Notes: a model not told the origin generated them from the letters alone. 64,000 bases of DNA from JBBIWA01 sp037439425 (GCA_037439425.1 JBBIWA010000005.1:62001-126000); one strand, 5' to 3'; shown: positions 1 through 10,093, counted from the first letter of the stretch. Translations and numbers: made by a program.

Positions 1-1
1 G

Positions 2-283
2 CGTGACGCGAGAGCCTGCAACCGCGCCCTCACCCTGCTTGGAAGAACTGTCGGCTTTGATAGGGTGAAGGTGATTCACTTCAATGATTCAAAGGCCGCC
101 TTCGGTTCGCAGGTGGACCGGCACTGGCATATTGGCAAAGGTGAGATAGGCTCGGCCGGGCTGGCGCGCATTCTTAATTATCCAAAATTTCGCCAGCTTC
201 CCTTCATCCTGGAGACGCCTCAGGATGATAAGCGCGATGATCTCAAAAACCTGGCAGCCGCGCGCGCGCTCGTTGCTGCCTGA
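2..283 (+). CDS. nfo: Endonuclease IV (deoxyribonuclease IV), C-terminal part
   Basis: This is the last ~93 codons of an AP endonuclease whose beginning lies before the window; the frame is open from base 2. The family cuts the backbone 5' of abasic sites in base excision repair using a trinuclear zinc site. Several of its metal ligands are visible: the His of HFNDSK, the Asp and His of DRHWH, and the Glu of ILETP, in the order and spacing of the family. It ends 5 bp before the endonuclease III gene, so two base-excision-repair enzymes probably form one transcript. The truncation is only the window edge. Confidence 0.93.
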   Translation, partial: RDARACNRALTLLGRTVGFDRVKVIHFNDSKAAFGSQVDRHWHIGKGEIGSAGLARILNYPKFRQLPFILETPQDDKRDDLKNLAAARALVAA

Positions 284-288
284 ACGCT

Positions 289-996
289 ATGATCAACAGC
301 CAATCCAGGAAATCCTTCTCCCAGGATGAGCTTGAGGAGAAGCGGCAGCAAGTCAACTACATCACCCAGAACCTTGAAGCTACTTATGGTATCCCGCGCA
401 ATGCGCGGCCGGCTGACCCGCTTGATGAGTTGATCCTGACTATTATTTCGCAATCCACCAGCGATACCAACAGCCACCGCGCCTTCCATAGCCTCAAGAA
501 CCGATTCCCCAACTGGGAAGCTGTCCGCCGCGCTCGCCTGAACACGATCGCAACAGCCATCAAATCGGGTGGGCTGGCCAATGTGAAATCAGCAGTTATT
601 AAGGACGTGCTCAATGAAATCAAACGGCGTCGAGGCGAGCTGGATCTTTCATTTATTTGCACCCTGCCCGTGGCGCAGGCCAGAGAGTTTCTCCTTTCGC
701 TCAAAGGTGTCGGTCCCAAGACGGCCAATTGCGTGCTACTTTTTGCCTGTCACAAGCCTGTCTTCCCTATGGATACGCACATTTTTCGGATCGCTCGCCG
801 ATTGGGCCTGCTGCCCTCAAGCGTCAATGACACACAAGCCCATCAACTGATGGAGCAACTGGTCCCGGCCACCAAGCATTACTCTTTACACATCAATCTG
901 ATCCGCCACGGCCGGCAAGTCTGCCGTCCCCAGAAGCCTGATTGTCAGCGCTGTTGTTTGATCGAATATTGCCAGTTCGGACAGAGTTGGATGTGA
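289..996 (+). CDS. nth: Endonuclease III, HhH-GPD DNA glycosylase/AP lyase
   Basis: A 235-residue bifunctional glycosylase that removes oxidised pyrimidines and nicks the strand. The helix-hairpin-helix LKGVGPKTAN (about 138-147) carries the expected catalytic Lys144. The following FPMDTHIFR segment carries the catalytic Asp162. The C-terminus holds a 4Fe-4S loop with Cys212, Cys219, Cys222 and Cys228 in the C-x6-C-x2-C-x5-C pattern. Length is slightly above the usual ~211 because of an N-terminal extension. The start ATG follows the nfo stop by 5 bp, which fits a two-gene repair operon. Confidence 0.95.
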   Translation: MINSQSRKSFSQDELEEKRQQVNYITQNLEATYGIPRNARPADPLDELILTIISQSTSDTNSHRAFHSLKNRFPNWEAVRRARLNTIATAIKSGGLANVKSAVIKDVLNEIKRRRGELDLSFICTLPVAQAREFLLSLKGVGPKTANCVLLFACHKPVFPMDTHIFRIARRLGLLPSSVNDTQAHQLMEQLVPATKHYSLHINLIRHGRQVCRPQKPDCQRCCLIEYCQFGQSWM

Positions 997-1118
997 GCAA
1001 AGTCAGCCACGGTTCAATTTCAGATCGAGCGAACAGCAATGGCACGGCAGGGTTGCCTCACACAGCGAGTCAGCGTATTGTCATAGCCAGGCACGAAAGC
1101 CATGTTGAGGACAAGGCT

Positions 1119-2695
1119 ATGAGATTTTTCAATACTGCCGGGCCGATCAAACCTGAATTACATTACCACTTGCCGCCGCTAGAACGGCTGAACAAGGAAG
1201 AAGTTCTGTCGCTGATTGCGCAAGAGAAGTACTTTGTGCTGCATGCACCGCGTCAGACGGGCAAAACTTCATCCCTGCTGGCGCTGGTGACGGAACTCAA
1301 CCGGAAGGGGCGGTATCGCGCTCTGTATGCCAACGTCGAGGCAGCGCAGGCGGCGCGCGAGGATATTGAGCCAGCTATGCGAGCCATCCTGAGTGAGCTG
1401 GCTAATCGGGCGATTGAGTCTCACCACGATTACTCGTTGCGGGACCGAATATCTGAGATTCTGGCGCAGGCTGGGGGACATAATGCGCTGAACGTTATGC
1501 TCACCGAATGGAGCCGCTCCGATCCGCGCCCGGTTGTGTTAGTGCTCGATGAGATTGATGCCCTGATCGGTGATACTTTGATCTCAGTGCTGCGGCAATT
1601 ACGTGCCGGATATGCCACGCGCCCAGCTCACTTTCCGCAGAGTGTGATCCTGTGCGGAGTACGTGATGTGCGCGATTACCGGATTCATTCTTCCAAGACT
1701 CAAGAGATCATCACCGGGGGCAGCGCTTTCAACATCAAAGCTGAGTCGTTGCGGTTAGGCAACTTCACGCTGGAGGAGATCAAGACACTGTATCGCCAAC
1801 ATACCGCAGAGACAGGGCAGGTGTTTGAAGATGAGATCTTCCCCTTAGTGTGGGAGTTGACAGGCGGGCAACCCTGGCTGGTCAATGCGCTGGCTTATGA
1901 AGCCTGCTTTCGCCCTGGCCCGGGGCGCGACCGGAGACGGCCGATCACTGTCGAATTGATCGAGCAAGCTAAGGAGCAACTGGTTTTGCGGCGCGACACA
2001 CACCTCGATCAACTGGCTGATAAACTGCGCGAGGAGCGCGTGCGCCGCGTCATCGAACCGGTGCTGTCCGGTGAAAGCAGCACCGAGTTGATTCCCTCGG
2101 ATGACATTGCCTACGTGCGCGACCTCGGTTTGATTACCACCGAGGGGCAAATTCGCATCGCCAATCGCATCTATCAAGAGATCATTCCGCGCGAGTTGAC
2201 CTGGGGCACGCAACTAACCATCAGCCATCAACCCGCCTGGTACCTCGCACCCGACGGCCGGCTGGAGATGGTAAAACTGCTCACCGCCTTTCAACAATTC
2301 TTCCGCGAGAACTCGGAGCACTGGGTCGAACGTTTTGATTACAAGGAAGCCGGGCCACAGCTACTCCTGCAGCCTTCCTGCAGCGGATTATCAACAGTGG
2401 TGGACGGATTGATCGCGAGTATGGATTGGGGCGCAAGCGCACGGACTTGCTCATTGTCTGGCCGTATCCGGGCGGCGTGCAGCGCGCAGTGTTAGAGTTG
2501 AAAGTAGCCAATGGAGTGACGGAGAGCGTGATATTAGCCGGATTGCGGCAGACCTGGGAGTATCTGGATCGGTGCGGAGCTGAGGAGGGTCATTTAGTGA
2601 TCTCTGATCGGAGCGCCAATAAGAGTTGGGAAGAGAAGCTCTATCACCGGACAGAGAACTATCAAGGGCGCGTGATTGAAGTGTGGGGGATGTGA
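1119..2695 (+). pseudogene. AAA-like ATPase with C-terminal PD-(D/E)XK nuclease-like domain, frameshifted
   Basis: The N-terminal part starts best at ATG 1119, after GAGG. It has a P-loop APRQTGKTS (about 43-51) and a Walker B strand VVLVLDEID, as in the AAA-like families found beside nuclease domains. Near base 2372 the reading frame breaks: the +0 frame turns into nonsense, while the frame beginning at 2372 continues with AFLQRIINSGGRIDREYGLG. It then shows RTDLLIVW and VLELKVAN, the D...ExK core of a PD-(D/E)XK fold, up to the stop at 2693-2695. Adding one G at CAG(G)CC would restore a single protein of ~526 residues. The gene is either recently inactivated or carries a sequencing error. 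The true role is unknown. Confidence 0.75.
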
Positions 2696-2711
2696 ATAGA
2701 GGGGAAGATAA

Positions 2712-3299
2712 TTGCAATCCATTGCCCTTGAGCCACCGAAGGCCATATTATTTAGTCGCCAATTTTGCCCCGCCGAGGTTGCTCTTGTGCTTAGCTTTCT
2801 GCTTCTGCTTTCACTGATTGGTAATGCGCTGGCGCTTTATTACGCCTACACGCAGCGAGCGGCGCGGCTCGGTTTCGAGCAGCGAGCTGAGGCCGAGCGC
2901 GCCATTCTGCGTCAGGCGATGTATACGCGTGGCCGATTGACGGCGGTAGAGGTCGCGGCGCGATCGCATCTGTCCCTTGCTGTGATCGAGCAAACGCTAC
3001 GCGAGATGGCAGCTAGCAATCAATGTTTCAGCGATCTGGACGAAGATGGGCGCGCCATTTACCTCTTCCCGCAATTCGATGATGAGCCGCGGCGGCGCGA
3101 GGCGACCGAACGCGAGATCCTGCGCACAGCGCGATTGCACAACGGCGAACTGTCGGTTGAGGAGTTGGCCCTGGCGACCGAGCTCAACCTGAGCGAGGCG
3201 CGCCAGTGGTTGGCGGCGATGGCTGCGCGCGGCATTTGCACCCCAACAGGTAAGACAGGGGAACGGTACCGCTTCGAGGGGCTGAAACGTTCCACCTGA
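2712..3299 (+). CDS. Membrane-anchored protein with two winged-helix-like segments
   Basis: About 195 residues, unrecognised. There is one clear transmembrane segment near residues 25-46 (VALVLSFLLLLSLIGNALAL). It is followed by a short basic/coiled stretch and two similar ~60-residue units beginning AERAILRQAMYTRGRLTAVEVAA and TEREILRTARLHNGELSVEELAL (each interrupted here only for description). Each unit looks like a winged-helix/DnaJ-independent helical HTH in which a 'remove-then-check' helix pair precedes a beta wing. The proposed TTG start is preceded by GGGGAAG; no ATG precedes the membrane helix. It lies 16 bp after the ATPase/nuclease gene and could be co-transcribed with it. Function is not inferred. 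Confidence 0.6.
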   Translation: MQSIALEPPKAILFSRQFCPAEVALVLSFLLLLSLIGNALALYYAYTQRAARLGFEQRAEAERAILRQAMYTRGRLTAVEVAARSHLSLAVIEQTLREMAASNQCFSDLDEDGRAIYLFPQFDDEPRRREATEREILRTARLHNGELSVEELALATELNLSEARQWLAAMAARGICTPTGKTGERYRFEGLKRST

Positions 3300-3826
3300 A
3301 TCGAAATAGGCAGCCTCTCAACCGGTCATAGATCAAGAGGTTATCCCAGCGCACCCCAATGAGTGGGGGCTTTCCAGCAGCCTTCGCGGAGTTGGGAGAC
3401 AACTATGAGGCGTTGATTGCAATCTCCTCGAGGGAAGCCGGTCTTTGTTCGCAAGCCAATGCGCGCCGCCATGTCATTACCTGCGGCGTTGCGAAGAAGG
3501 AGGCGCGACTTAGAAAAGATGGCAGGAATGGTGTGATCTAATGTTGCTGGTCTTGGCCAGCAGCAGTGCTTCAGGGAGGACGATCTTTGTGCCTCAGGCT
3601 AGTGTCACTTAGCTAGTGAAGTGCGCTGCTGCTGAAGGTCACCGAGAGAGTGATAAGATCTTTGCCACAAAGCACGCAACCGAGTGAGGTGTACCAACAG
3701 GTTAGGGGCTGTGTCAGTTAAGATGTAGTTTGTGCGAGACCTGGATCGAGCTTCATCAGGAAGCCACAGCTTCCAGCCTTGTCATTAGACCCTCTGAACG
3801 GTTGCGAAGTATCTAAGGAGTATCTC
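3300..3826. other. Intergenic, no gene seen
   Basis: About 530 bp. Short open frames here (for example 3359-3541) lack a ribosome site and any protein-like pattern. I see no tRNA, convincing terminator or shared repeat. Confidence 0.5.
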
Positions 3827-4780
3827 ATGCGTAGATCTACATCAGTATTGCTTGTTACTCTGGTTTATGGGTTTGTGGGAACTAATCTAATAATTAAGGC
3901 CGATACCGGAAACAAACTTCTCACTTAGTCGGCGGAATGGACAGTACGTATCGTCCAATCCCAAAATGAAAAAGAACCTGTCGAGATCACGTATTTGCAA
4001 GCAGGGGAGCAGAAACTTTCCTTTAAGGAAAAGAAAACTGTCGTTACCACAGCAGACGATGATTGGTTGCGTGATGCTAAAATAACTTTGACGAATACAT
4101 CAGATAATACGTTAAATGCTATACATGTAGAAATTCGCTACTACCCAGGAAACAATAAGAAGCCAGTAGCAATTACTGAGATAGCTTTAGGTAGCGAGAC
4201 CACATTTCCCGGTGTGCAGCCAGATACCTGGATAACTCCCGGGCAGGCTGTTGACATTGAGATTCCAAAACCTAAATTCGAGATCCTAAGGAGGGCAATT
4301 GCTGCGGCAAGGGCTTCCAATATTTCCCGAGGCTCAATAGATATCCGGATAGTTCAAGTATTATTTAATAGGTTACCTGACATAATGTGGCGAAGAGGAT
4401 ATTGGCTCAAGCGTGACCCAGCTAATCCGCTGAGATTTATCAGAACTAATAACGTCTCAAAGGCTACTAACGATCCTCCGGTGGTAAAGATTGATAGGGT
4501 CAGCTTTTTTATTAAGAACAGAACCGCTCCGCGGTTCAAAGCATCCTTGACATCGGTGCGACAGTGTTGTGAGTTTGTTGGGGCAATGTACTAGCTTTGT
4601 ACGAACTTTTCGCCCATTTGCTTCCTTCTTGATAAAGATTTTAATTGTAGTGTTGATGGTCCGTATTACATGGATTTAGCTTGGGATTGGTGCAGTTGTG
4701 CAGGATGTATACCGCCGGATGCGATTTGCTTTAATGCCGATCATCATGTGATAGCTACTGAGTACACTCTCGAAAATTGA
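3827..4780 (+). pseudogene. Secreted Cys-rich protein gene with two in-frame TAG codons
   Basis: ATG 3827 follows a good AAGGAG at 3815-3820. It opens a signal-peptide-like N-terminus (MRRSTSVLLVTLVYGFVG...). The frame hits TAG at 3926-3928, then stays open with protein-like sequence through 4591. A second TAG at 4592-4594 follows, and 61 more codons in the same frame run to TGA 4778-4780. The last part is rich in Cys (CSCAGC, C...C pairs), matching a Cys pair just before the second TAG. The DNA is more AT-rich than its neighbours, which suggests transfer. The simplest reading is a decayed gene for an exported protein; the open central part (3995-4594) could still be made as a fragment. No family recognised. 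Confidence 0.55.
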
Positions 4781-6329
4781 TATATTCACACCAGCTCGAC
4801 TTCAGACGCCAACTGACCCGAAGGTAGGGGATTGGCCTAGTCAGATCAAATCTGAAGCGGTGTCATTTTGCTATGTAACTACGTGGCCTGAGCAGGCCGC
4901 CTTGTTGCGCGAGCGATGCAGTCTCTTATCATCCATCGCCACGATCTCTCCTGAGCTCACCTCGAGTCACACCTTACACCCAAGTGAGAAGACAGCGCTG
5001 AAACTCTCCTGCCTTGAGCCGGGCCAAGACGCGCCTGAAGGTGTCGTGTGACGCAATCCCGTTGGGCAGCTCCGGGGACTACCACTAAGGGCGCGTAAAA
5101 ATATAGGTTCCCGAAATCCCACCGACGGCAGGTGGATCGTTAAGGTCCAGCCCCCCAAGTGTAGGCAGGTTGGGCTTTAACGCTTGTCATTACCCCAATT
5201 TTCGCTCGAAATCAGCCCGTCAAGGCGTGCAGCAGCCTAAAGCCTGGGGTGGAGCACCCCAGGGAGCTCGCCCAAAATCATCCCAGCCTGTTTTGCAGGC
5301 GACGGAGATGGGAGCAAGGCTAGTTGTGATGAAAGAACTCACACGACCTGGAAAGTTAGAGCGGAGCCAGTGATCTGTTGGTTAAGTTCTGCTTCACCCA
5401 AGAGGAGGGATGCAGCAACCGCCGCACGGCCACACTGAAAGTGGGCGCCATCGTTTTCGTTCAGACATTCACCACATCTCTGTCTATTATAGAGAGTGAG
5501 TCCGACCAGCCAATTGACGGGGCCAAGACGGCCGGCACTCAAACTCCTGGCGTTCAATCCGGAAGGAGTCGTCCAGGTCATCACGACGACACCCTGAAAG
5601 CGATCAAGATTCTCACGAGCGCACGCTTGCGAGTGTGCCCAGTTTCGGAGTTCGGATTTCGGATTTAGAATTTCGGATTTAAATTCGCAATTCGAAATCA
5701 CCAATGGCTTGCTTGACAAAGCTAAGCGCGCCTACCCAGATTTTCCGCAGGAGCGGCCCTCGCGCTGCGCGAGCCGCCGCATCGCGTCACTATAGATAGG
5801 CCGCTTCTGACCGCAGCTGAAAAACGTGCGATGTTGCGTGCTATAAACAGGTCGCTCCTGACCGCAGCTGAAAAACGTCCGGTCGGCTCAATGTCGCAAG
5901 CAATTTCTTGCAGAATTTATGTCCTCTGCTTCTCTCCGGGAAACACCATGGGATACTGGGTCAGCATAACCTACCAGACTCAACATCTGGTGCGAGGCCC
6001 CGGAGAAAACAGTAGAGCCAGAATTTATCCGGCTAGAGGCTATTGGTGCTTGAGATTGAGCAGGAGTGATAACTGGTGACTGCAACCCTGGCCACTGATT
6101 TCACAATAAAGCTCTCTGCGGAGGCGACACCTGCCTGGTTTGAGTTTCAGGTGCCAGGCTTCAGTGACCAGTCCTCAGTGTGCGCCCCAAATAGATTTCC
6201 GGCTCACCTTCCAAGTCGTGAACTCAACCGAAGTTGCAGAAGTGTGGACAGGCGCACCGTCAATCAACGATAATTGCCCCCTCCTGATTGCTTGCCAATA
6301 AAAACCCAAAAGAAAGGGGACTGCTAATT
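4781..6329. other. Long intergenic region with repeat fragments
   Basis: No convincing gene in ~1.5 kb. It contains a ~190 bp dispersed repeat (about 5338-5540) shared with 20189-20380. It also has a single unit of the 'GGAGTCG...CCCTGAAAGCGAT' repeat (about 5565-5640) that is arrayed before dapA, a GAATTTCGGATTT-type element (5645-5695), and a two-copy repeat of GACCGCAGCTGAAAAACGT at about 5810 and 5859. Open frames here are interrupted and lack ribosome sites. Confidence 0.6.
5338..5540 (+). repeat. Dispersed ~190 bp repeat, copy 1
   Basis: This stretch aligns by eye with 20189-20380 in the same orientation. Shared blocks include GGAAAGTTAGAG, CAAGAGGAGG, GCACGGCCA, CTGAAAGTGGGCGCCAT and CCAATTGACGG, separated by small differences and short indels. 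It is not obviously coding on either strand. Confidence 0.75.
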
Positions 6330-8411
6330 GTGAATTCAGCTTTGATCTCTGCTATCGGGTTGATTCTCCCTTCAGACATCGCCAATTTTGCCGCGTGGGC
6401 GGGTTTGGGCGGCCTTGTCTTGGCCGGATTGATTTATTTCTCTGTACGGCGGCAGCCTGATGGCTCGGAGGCGATGCGTGATTTGGCCGAGATGATTCAT
6501 CAAGGGGCGATGGCTTTTCTGCGACGAGAATATTCCGCGCTCATCCCCTTTTTGATCATCATTGCGGTGCTGCTTGCCTGGGCCGTTGGCATCCGCACGG
6601 CGTTTGCTTACATCGGCGGCGGCGTCTGCTCGATTCTGGCGGGGCTGGCTGGAATGGAAGCCGCCACGCGCGCCAATGTGCGTACCAGCGAGGCCGCGAG
6701 GACTAAAGGCCAGGGATCGGCGCTGCGTATCGCTTTCAGTGGTGGAGCGGTGATGGGACTGAGCGTGGCCAGTTTGGGTCTGGTCGGCATCGGAGCAATC
6801 TTTTTGTGGCTGGTCTCGGCTGCTATGCCCGAGTCCGAGTGGAAGAATTTCTCGGAAATCATTTCCGGCTTCGCCATGGGTGCCAGCTCGATTGCGCTTT
6901 TTGCTCGTGTCGGCGGCGGCATCTACACCAAAGCTGCCGATGTAGGAGCAGACCTGGTAGGCAAGGTGGAGGCGGGCATTCCGGAAGATGACCCGCGCAA
7001 CCCGGCGACTATCGCTGATAATGTAGGCGATAATGTGGGCGATGTGGCTGGTATGGGCGCAGACATCTTTGAGAGCTACGTCGGCGCTGTGATTGCAACG
7101 ATTGCGATTGCTGCCACCACCCCATCAATCACTAATAACTTCAACGCCGTCTCGCTGCCGATCGCTTATGCGATGGCCGGCCTTGCGGCGTCGGTCATTG
7201 GCATTGGCGCAATGCGCGTGCTGGAGCGAAACAATCCAGCTACAGCGCTGCGAATGACGACCTTCATTGCGGCCGGTCTCTTCCTGGTCTTGGCCTTCTT
7301 CCTTACTGAGTCCTTACCTATCGAGCAGCGTAAGGTTGATGGTTCGACTTATGATGCGCTGGGCCCGTTCTGGGCCGTGCTAGCTGGGACACTGGCGGGC
7401 ATTGCGATAGGTCTGATCACGGAATACTACACTGCCTCAAAGCCGATCATCCGTATTGCCAACGCTTCGCAAACGGGAGCAGCAACCAATGTCATCAGCG
7501 GCCTCGCGGTCGGCATGCAGAGCTGCATGTTGCCGATCTTCATGATCTGCGCCGCCACCTATACTGCTTACTACTTCTCAGGACTCTATGGAATTGCGAT
7601 TGCCGCAGTCGGCATGTTAGCGACTGTGGGCGTGACGATGTCAGTTGATGCTTACGGCCCGATTGCTGACAACGCAGGTGGCATCACGGAGATGTCGCAC
7701 CTGGGAGCAGAGGTTCGCAAAATCACCGATGGATTGGATGCGCTGGGCAACACCACAGCGGCTATTGGGAAAGGCTTCGCGATTGGCAGCGCAGCGTTGA
7801 CGGCGCTGGCGCTCTTCAGTGCTTACTCATCGGCGGTCGGTCTGGGCACTGCTGGTCTCAATCTGGTTAATCCGATGGTAGTGATTGGCCTCTTCATCGG
7901 CGGCGTGATGCCGTTCTTTATTGGGGCAAGCACGATGACCGCTGTAGGACGGGCTGCGCAGGGAATGGTTGAAGAAGTCCGCCGCCAGTTCCGTGAGATT
8001 CCTGGGCTGCTTGAGGGAAAGGGCAAACCCGATCCGGCGCGTTGTGTTGACATTTCAACTCGGGCAGCGTTGCGCGAAATGATTGTGCCTGGAGCCAGTG
8101 CTGTGGCGGTGCCGATTGTGGTAGGAAAGCTCCTGGGCATCGAAGCGCTTGGTGGCGTGCTGGCTGGTGCGACAGTTACCGGGGTGATGATGGCGCTCTT
8201 TATGGCCAACGCTGGCGGAGCGTGGGATAATGCCAAGAAATACATCGAAGGCGGCGCGCACGGCGGCAAAGGCTCTGACCCGCACAAGGCCGCAGTCGTG
8301 GGCGATACCATAGGCGATCCATTCAAAGATACTTCGGGGCCATCGCTCAACATCCTGATCAAGCTAATGTCAGTAGTCAGCCTGGTATTAGCACCGTGGT
8401 TCATTCGGTAG
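6330..8411 (+). CDS. hppA: K+-dependent membrane-bound pyrophosphatase (H+ or Na+ pump)
   Basis: A multi-helix inner-membrane ion pump that couples pyrophosphate hydrolysis to H+ and/or Na+ export. GTG 6330 is chosen because AAAGGGGA (6313-6320) sits ~9 bp upstream, giving 693 residues, normal for the family; TTG 6288 is in frame but has no such site. The substrate-binding signatures DVGADLVGKVE, PEDDPRNPATIADN and VGDNVGDVAGMGAD are all intact. The GNTTAAIGKGFAIGSA segment has Ala and Gly at the two positions where K+-independent enzymes have Lys and Thr, so K+ dependence is expected from the known family rule. The pumped ion cannot be told from what I see. Confidence 0.96.
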   Translation: MNSALISAIGLILPSDIANFAAWAGLGGLVLAGLIYFSVRRQPDGSEAMRDLAEMIHQGAMAFLRREYSALIPFLIIIAVLLAWAVGIRTAFAYIGGGVCSILAGLAGMEAATRANVRTSEAARTKGQGSALRIAFSGGAVMGLSVASLGLVGIGAIFLWLVSAAMPESEWKNFSEIISGFAMGASSIALFARVGGGIYTKAADVGADLVGKVEAGIPEDDPRNPATIADNVGDNVGDVAGMGADIFESYVGAVIATIAIAATTPSITNNFNAVSLPIAYAMAGLAASVIGIGAMRVLERNNPATALRMTTFIAAGLFLVLAFFLTESLPIEQRKVDGSTYDALGPFWAVLAGTLAGIAIGLITEYYTASKPIIRIANASQTGAATNVISGLAVGMQSCMLPIFMICAATYTAYYFSGLYGIAIAAVGMLATVGVTMSVDAYGPIADNAGGITEMSHLGAEVRKITDGLDALGNTTAAIGKGFAIGSAALTALALFSAYSSAVGLGTAGLNLVNPMVVIGLFIGGVMPFFIGASTMTAVGRAAQGMVEEVRRQFREIPGLLEGKGKPDPARCVDISTRAALREMIVPGASAVAVPIVVGKLLGIEALGGVLAGATVTGVMMALFMANAGGAWDNAKKYIEGGAHGGKGSDPHKAAVVGDTIGDPFKDTSGPSLNILIKLMSVVSLVLAPWFIR

Positions 8412-9290
8412 CTGGCAGGGCCAGTTCTGTAGCCTCTCAGAAGGTAGGCAACAATTCCCGCTCAACCCCAAACGCAGCAATCTTTCTCCGCTCGCTGCGG
8501 AGCGGAGCGTCGCCTGATTAAGAACTGTTGGGTTCTTCAATCAATGCCGCAACAATAGTGCTGCAAGAGCTCTCCACGGCGAGCCTGGGAAAGCCGATCT
8601 TCAGGATCGTCCAAAGGAGCGCAGCAATTGGCCTTCACAAGACTTCTGATAGAGCCGAGCGGCGCGCCCCCAACACCTGGTGCGCTAAACATGCCAGATT
8701 ACCGAGAGCAGGTAAAAGACCATTGAGAGCTTGGGGCTGGGAAGTGACCACGAGTTGTGTTCCCATTCATAGCCGTGCTTCTTGTGGACTTTGAATTGAA
8801 GGCTTCTCGATTCGAGAGCGTGAAGGGCTGATGATCTGAGCTGCATTCTCTCAGCTCACTTCTAAGTACGGTCACCCACGAGTTGTGATAGCTCAGCTTA
8901 CCTTCTGCGTTGGGGGAAGGTGGGAGTTGTGGCTACTCGCGCTCGACAAAGCTGCGCCTGAATTGTATCACTCAATTCAAGAGGCCACGGCTTCGCGCCA
9001 TAGAGATTCACGGTAACTGCTCAGCCGCGTAGCCATACTCTCCTTGAGTGATGAACAGAGGAATAATGGGGTAGGGTCTTCAGATGTCACTGCTGCGGCC
9101 GCGGAGCGGCAATTTAGGCCGGTCGTCCTTTCAAGGCCGGCATCTTGGTAAACTGAGAGCATTCGCGTCGCGCTAGCGACGGATGAAACTCTCAATCCTA
9201 GCTCGTGGGTGGCGGCGAAGCGTTTATTTTGCTTGCCTGCTTAAATTGAATGCTTAGGGCTGAGTAGTTACGAAAAATCACTCGCTTCCA
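8412..9290. other. Intergenic region dominated by a large repeat
   Basis: About 880 bp between converging genes. Most of it is the 540 bp repeat described separately (8478-9016). The remainder (9017-9290) shows no gene or RNA that I recognise. Confidence 0.6.
8478..9016 (+). repeat. ~540 bp dispersed non-coding repeat, copy 1
   Basis: This segment matches 61328-61880 over its whole length in the same orientation, with scattered substitutions. Shared landmarks are CGCCTGATTAAGAACTGTTG, GAGAGCAGGTAAAAGA, GGGGCTGGGAAGTGACCACG, CACCCACGAGTTGTGATAGC and the closing AATTCAAGAGGCCAC. No frame is conserved across both copies, so it is unlikely to be coding. Both copies sit in long gene-free regions. 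Confidence 0.85.
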
Positions 9291-9881
9291 CTACTGCTCT
9301 TGCGTTCTCTTATTCACGTCGAGTTGGCGGTCATCATAAAACCCAACTTTCCCAGCCTCGTGCAGCTTGGCAATGTAAACAATCTGCCCGGTGTGGTAGC
9401 TGAAATGCTCGACGACGTGAAAGATCGCGTCGAGCACCGTTTGCGGAAAACCTTGAATCTGCCGCTCGCGCTGCAACAGCTCGTCCGATTGCGTCCTACT
9501 CAATTCAGCTTCAACTTGCGCCAGGACCGCATCAGCTTCGGTCAAAGTGGCCTCAAGCAGGGCTAGTAATTCGGCCTTGCTGCGTGAGTCGCGTTCGGCA
9601 AACTCGCGCAGTCGGTCGCGCACGTCCGGTGCGCCGCCAACGCCAGCTACTATCCACTGACGGAGGTTGCCGCACAGGTGCAGTAGCAGATTGCCAATGC
9701 TGTTACTGGCTTCGTTTGGCCGCCACCATACCTGCTCCTGGCTGAGCATTTCAAGTGTGCGGCTGATCTTGATATAGTAATCCTCACGCAACCGAAACCG
9801 CGCCTGGCGCAGAAAAGCCAACCCAGTCGGTAGCGGTGAGGGCGGCACTTCGAGCAAGAAAGCTCTTCTTGAGTCGCTCAT
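9291..9881 (-). CDS. DinB/DUF1572-like putative metal-dependent four-helix protein
   Basis: A 196-residue protein of the DinB-like fold. Candidate metal ligands are His in LLLHLCGNL and the HxxxH pair in VVEHFSYHTGQIVYIAK, the usual positions in this superfamily. The helical content and the WWRPNEASNSIGNLLLHL stretch also fit. Members include thiol-dependent transferases and uncharacterised stress proteins; the exact substrate cannot be predicted. It stands alone, transcribed towards the hppA gene, with a clear ATG at 9881 preceded by GAAGGAGAAA. Confidence 0.82.
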   Translation of the reverse strand: MSDSRRAFLLEVPPSPLPTGLAFLRQARFRLREDYYIKISRTLEMLSQEQVWWRPNEASNSIGNLLLHLCGNLRQWIVAGVGGAPDVRDRLREFAERDSRSKAELLALLEATLTEADAVLAQVEAELSRTQSDELLQRERQIQGFPQTVLDAIFHVVEHFSYHTGQIVYIAKLHEAGKVGFYDDRQLDVNKRTQEQ

Positions 9882-10093
9882 TTCTGTTTCTCCTTCAGGT
9901 GAAGATGTCTCCGGTCAATCGTAACACACCAAGAAGCCCTGGCCGCAACGCAGATTCACTGATGCAGGAGAAGGATTACTGAAAGCTGGTCAAACCGGCA
10001 CTCGAGAGGCATAATACAGCGAAGCTCCGGTTGATTATTTTCTCCGGCTCAAAAGCCTGACGAGATGGGGAGGAGCGATACGCGAGGCACACC

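Noticed and set aside
3359..3541. 60-codon plus-strand frame
   Set aside because: No ribosome site, no family resemblance and low-quality composition.
3926..4594. Pyrrolysine-type readthrough of the two TAG codons
   Set aside because: Nothing in the window supports a recoding system, and other genes here end in TAG normally. Gene decay is the simpler reading; the finding is kept only as an observation.
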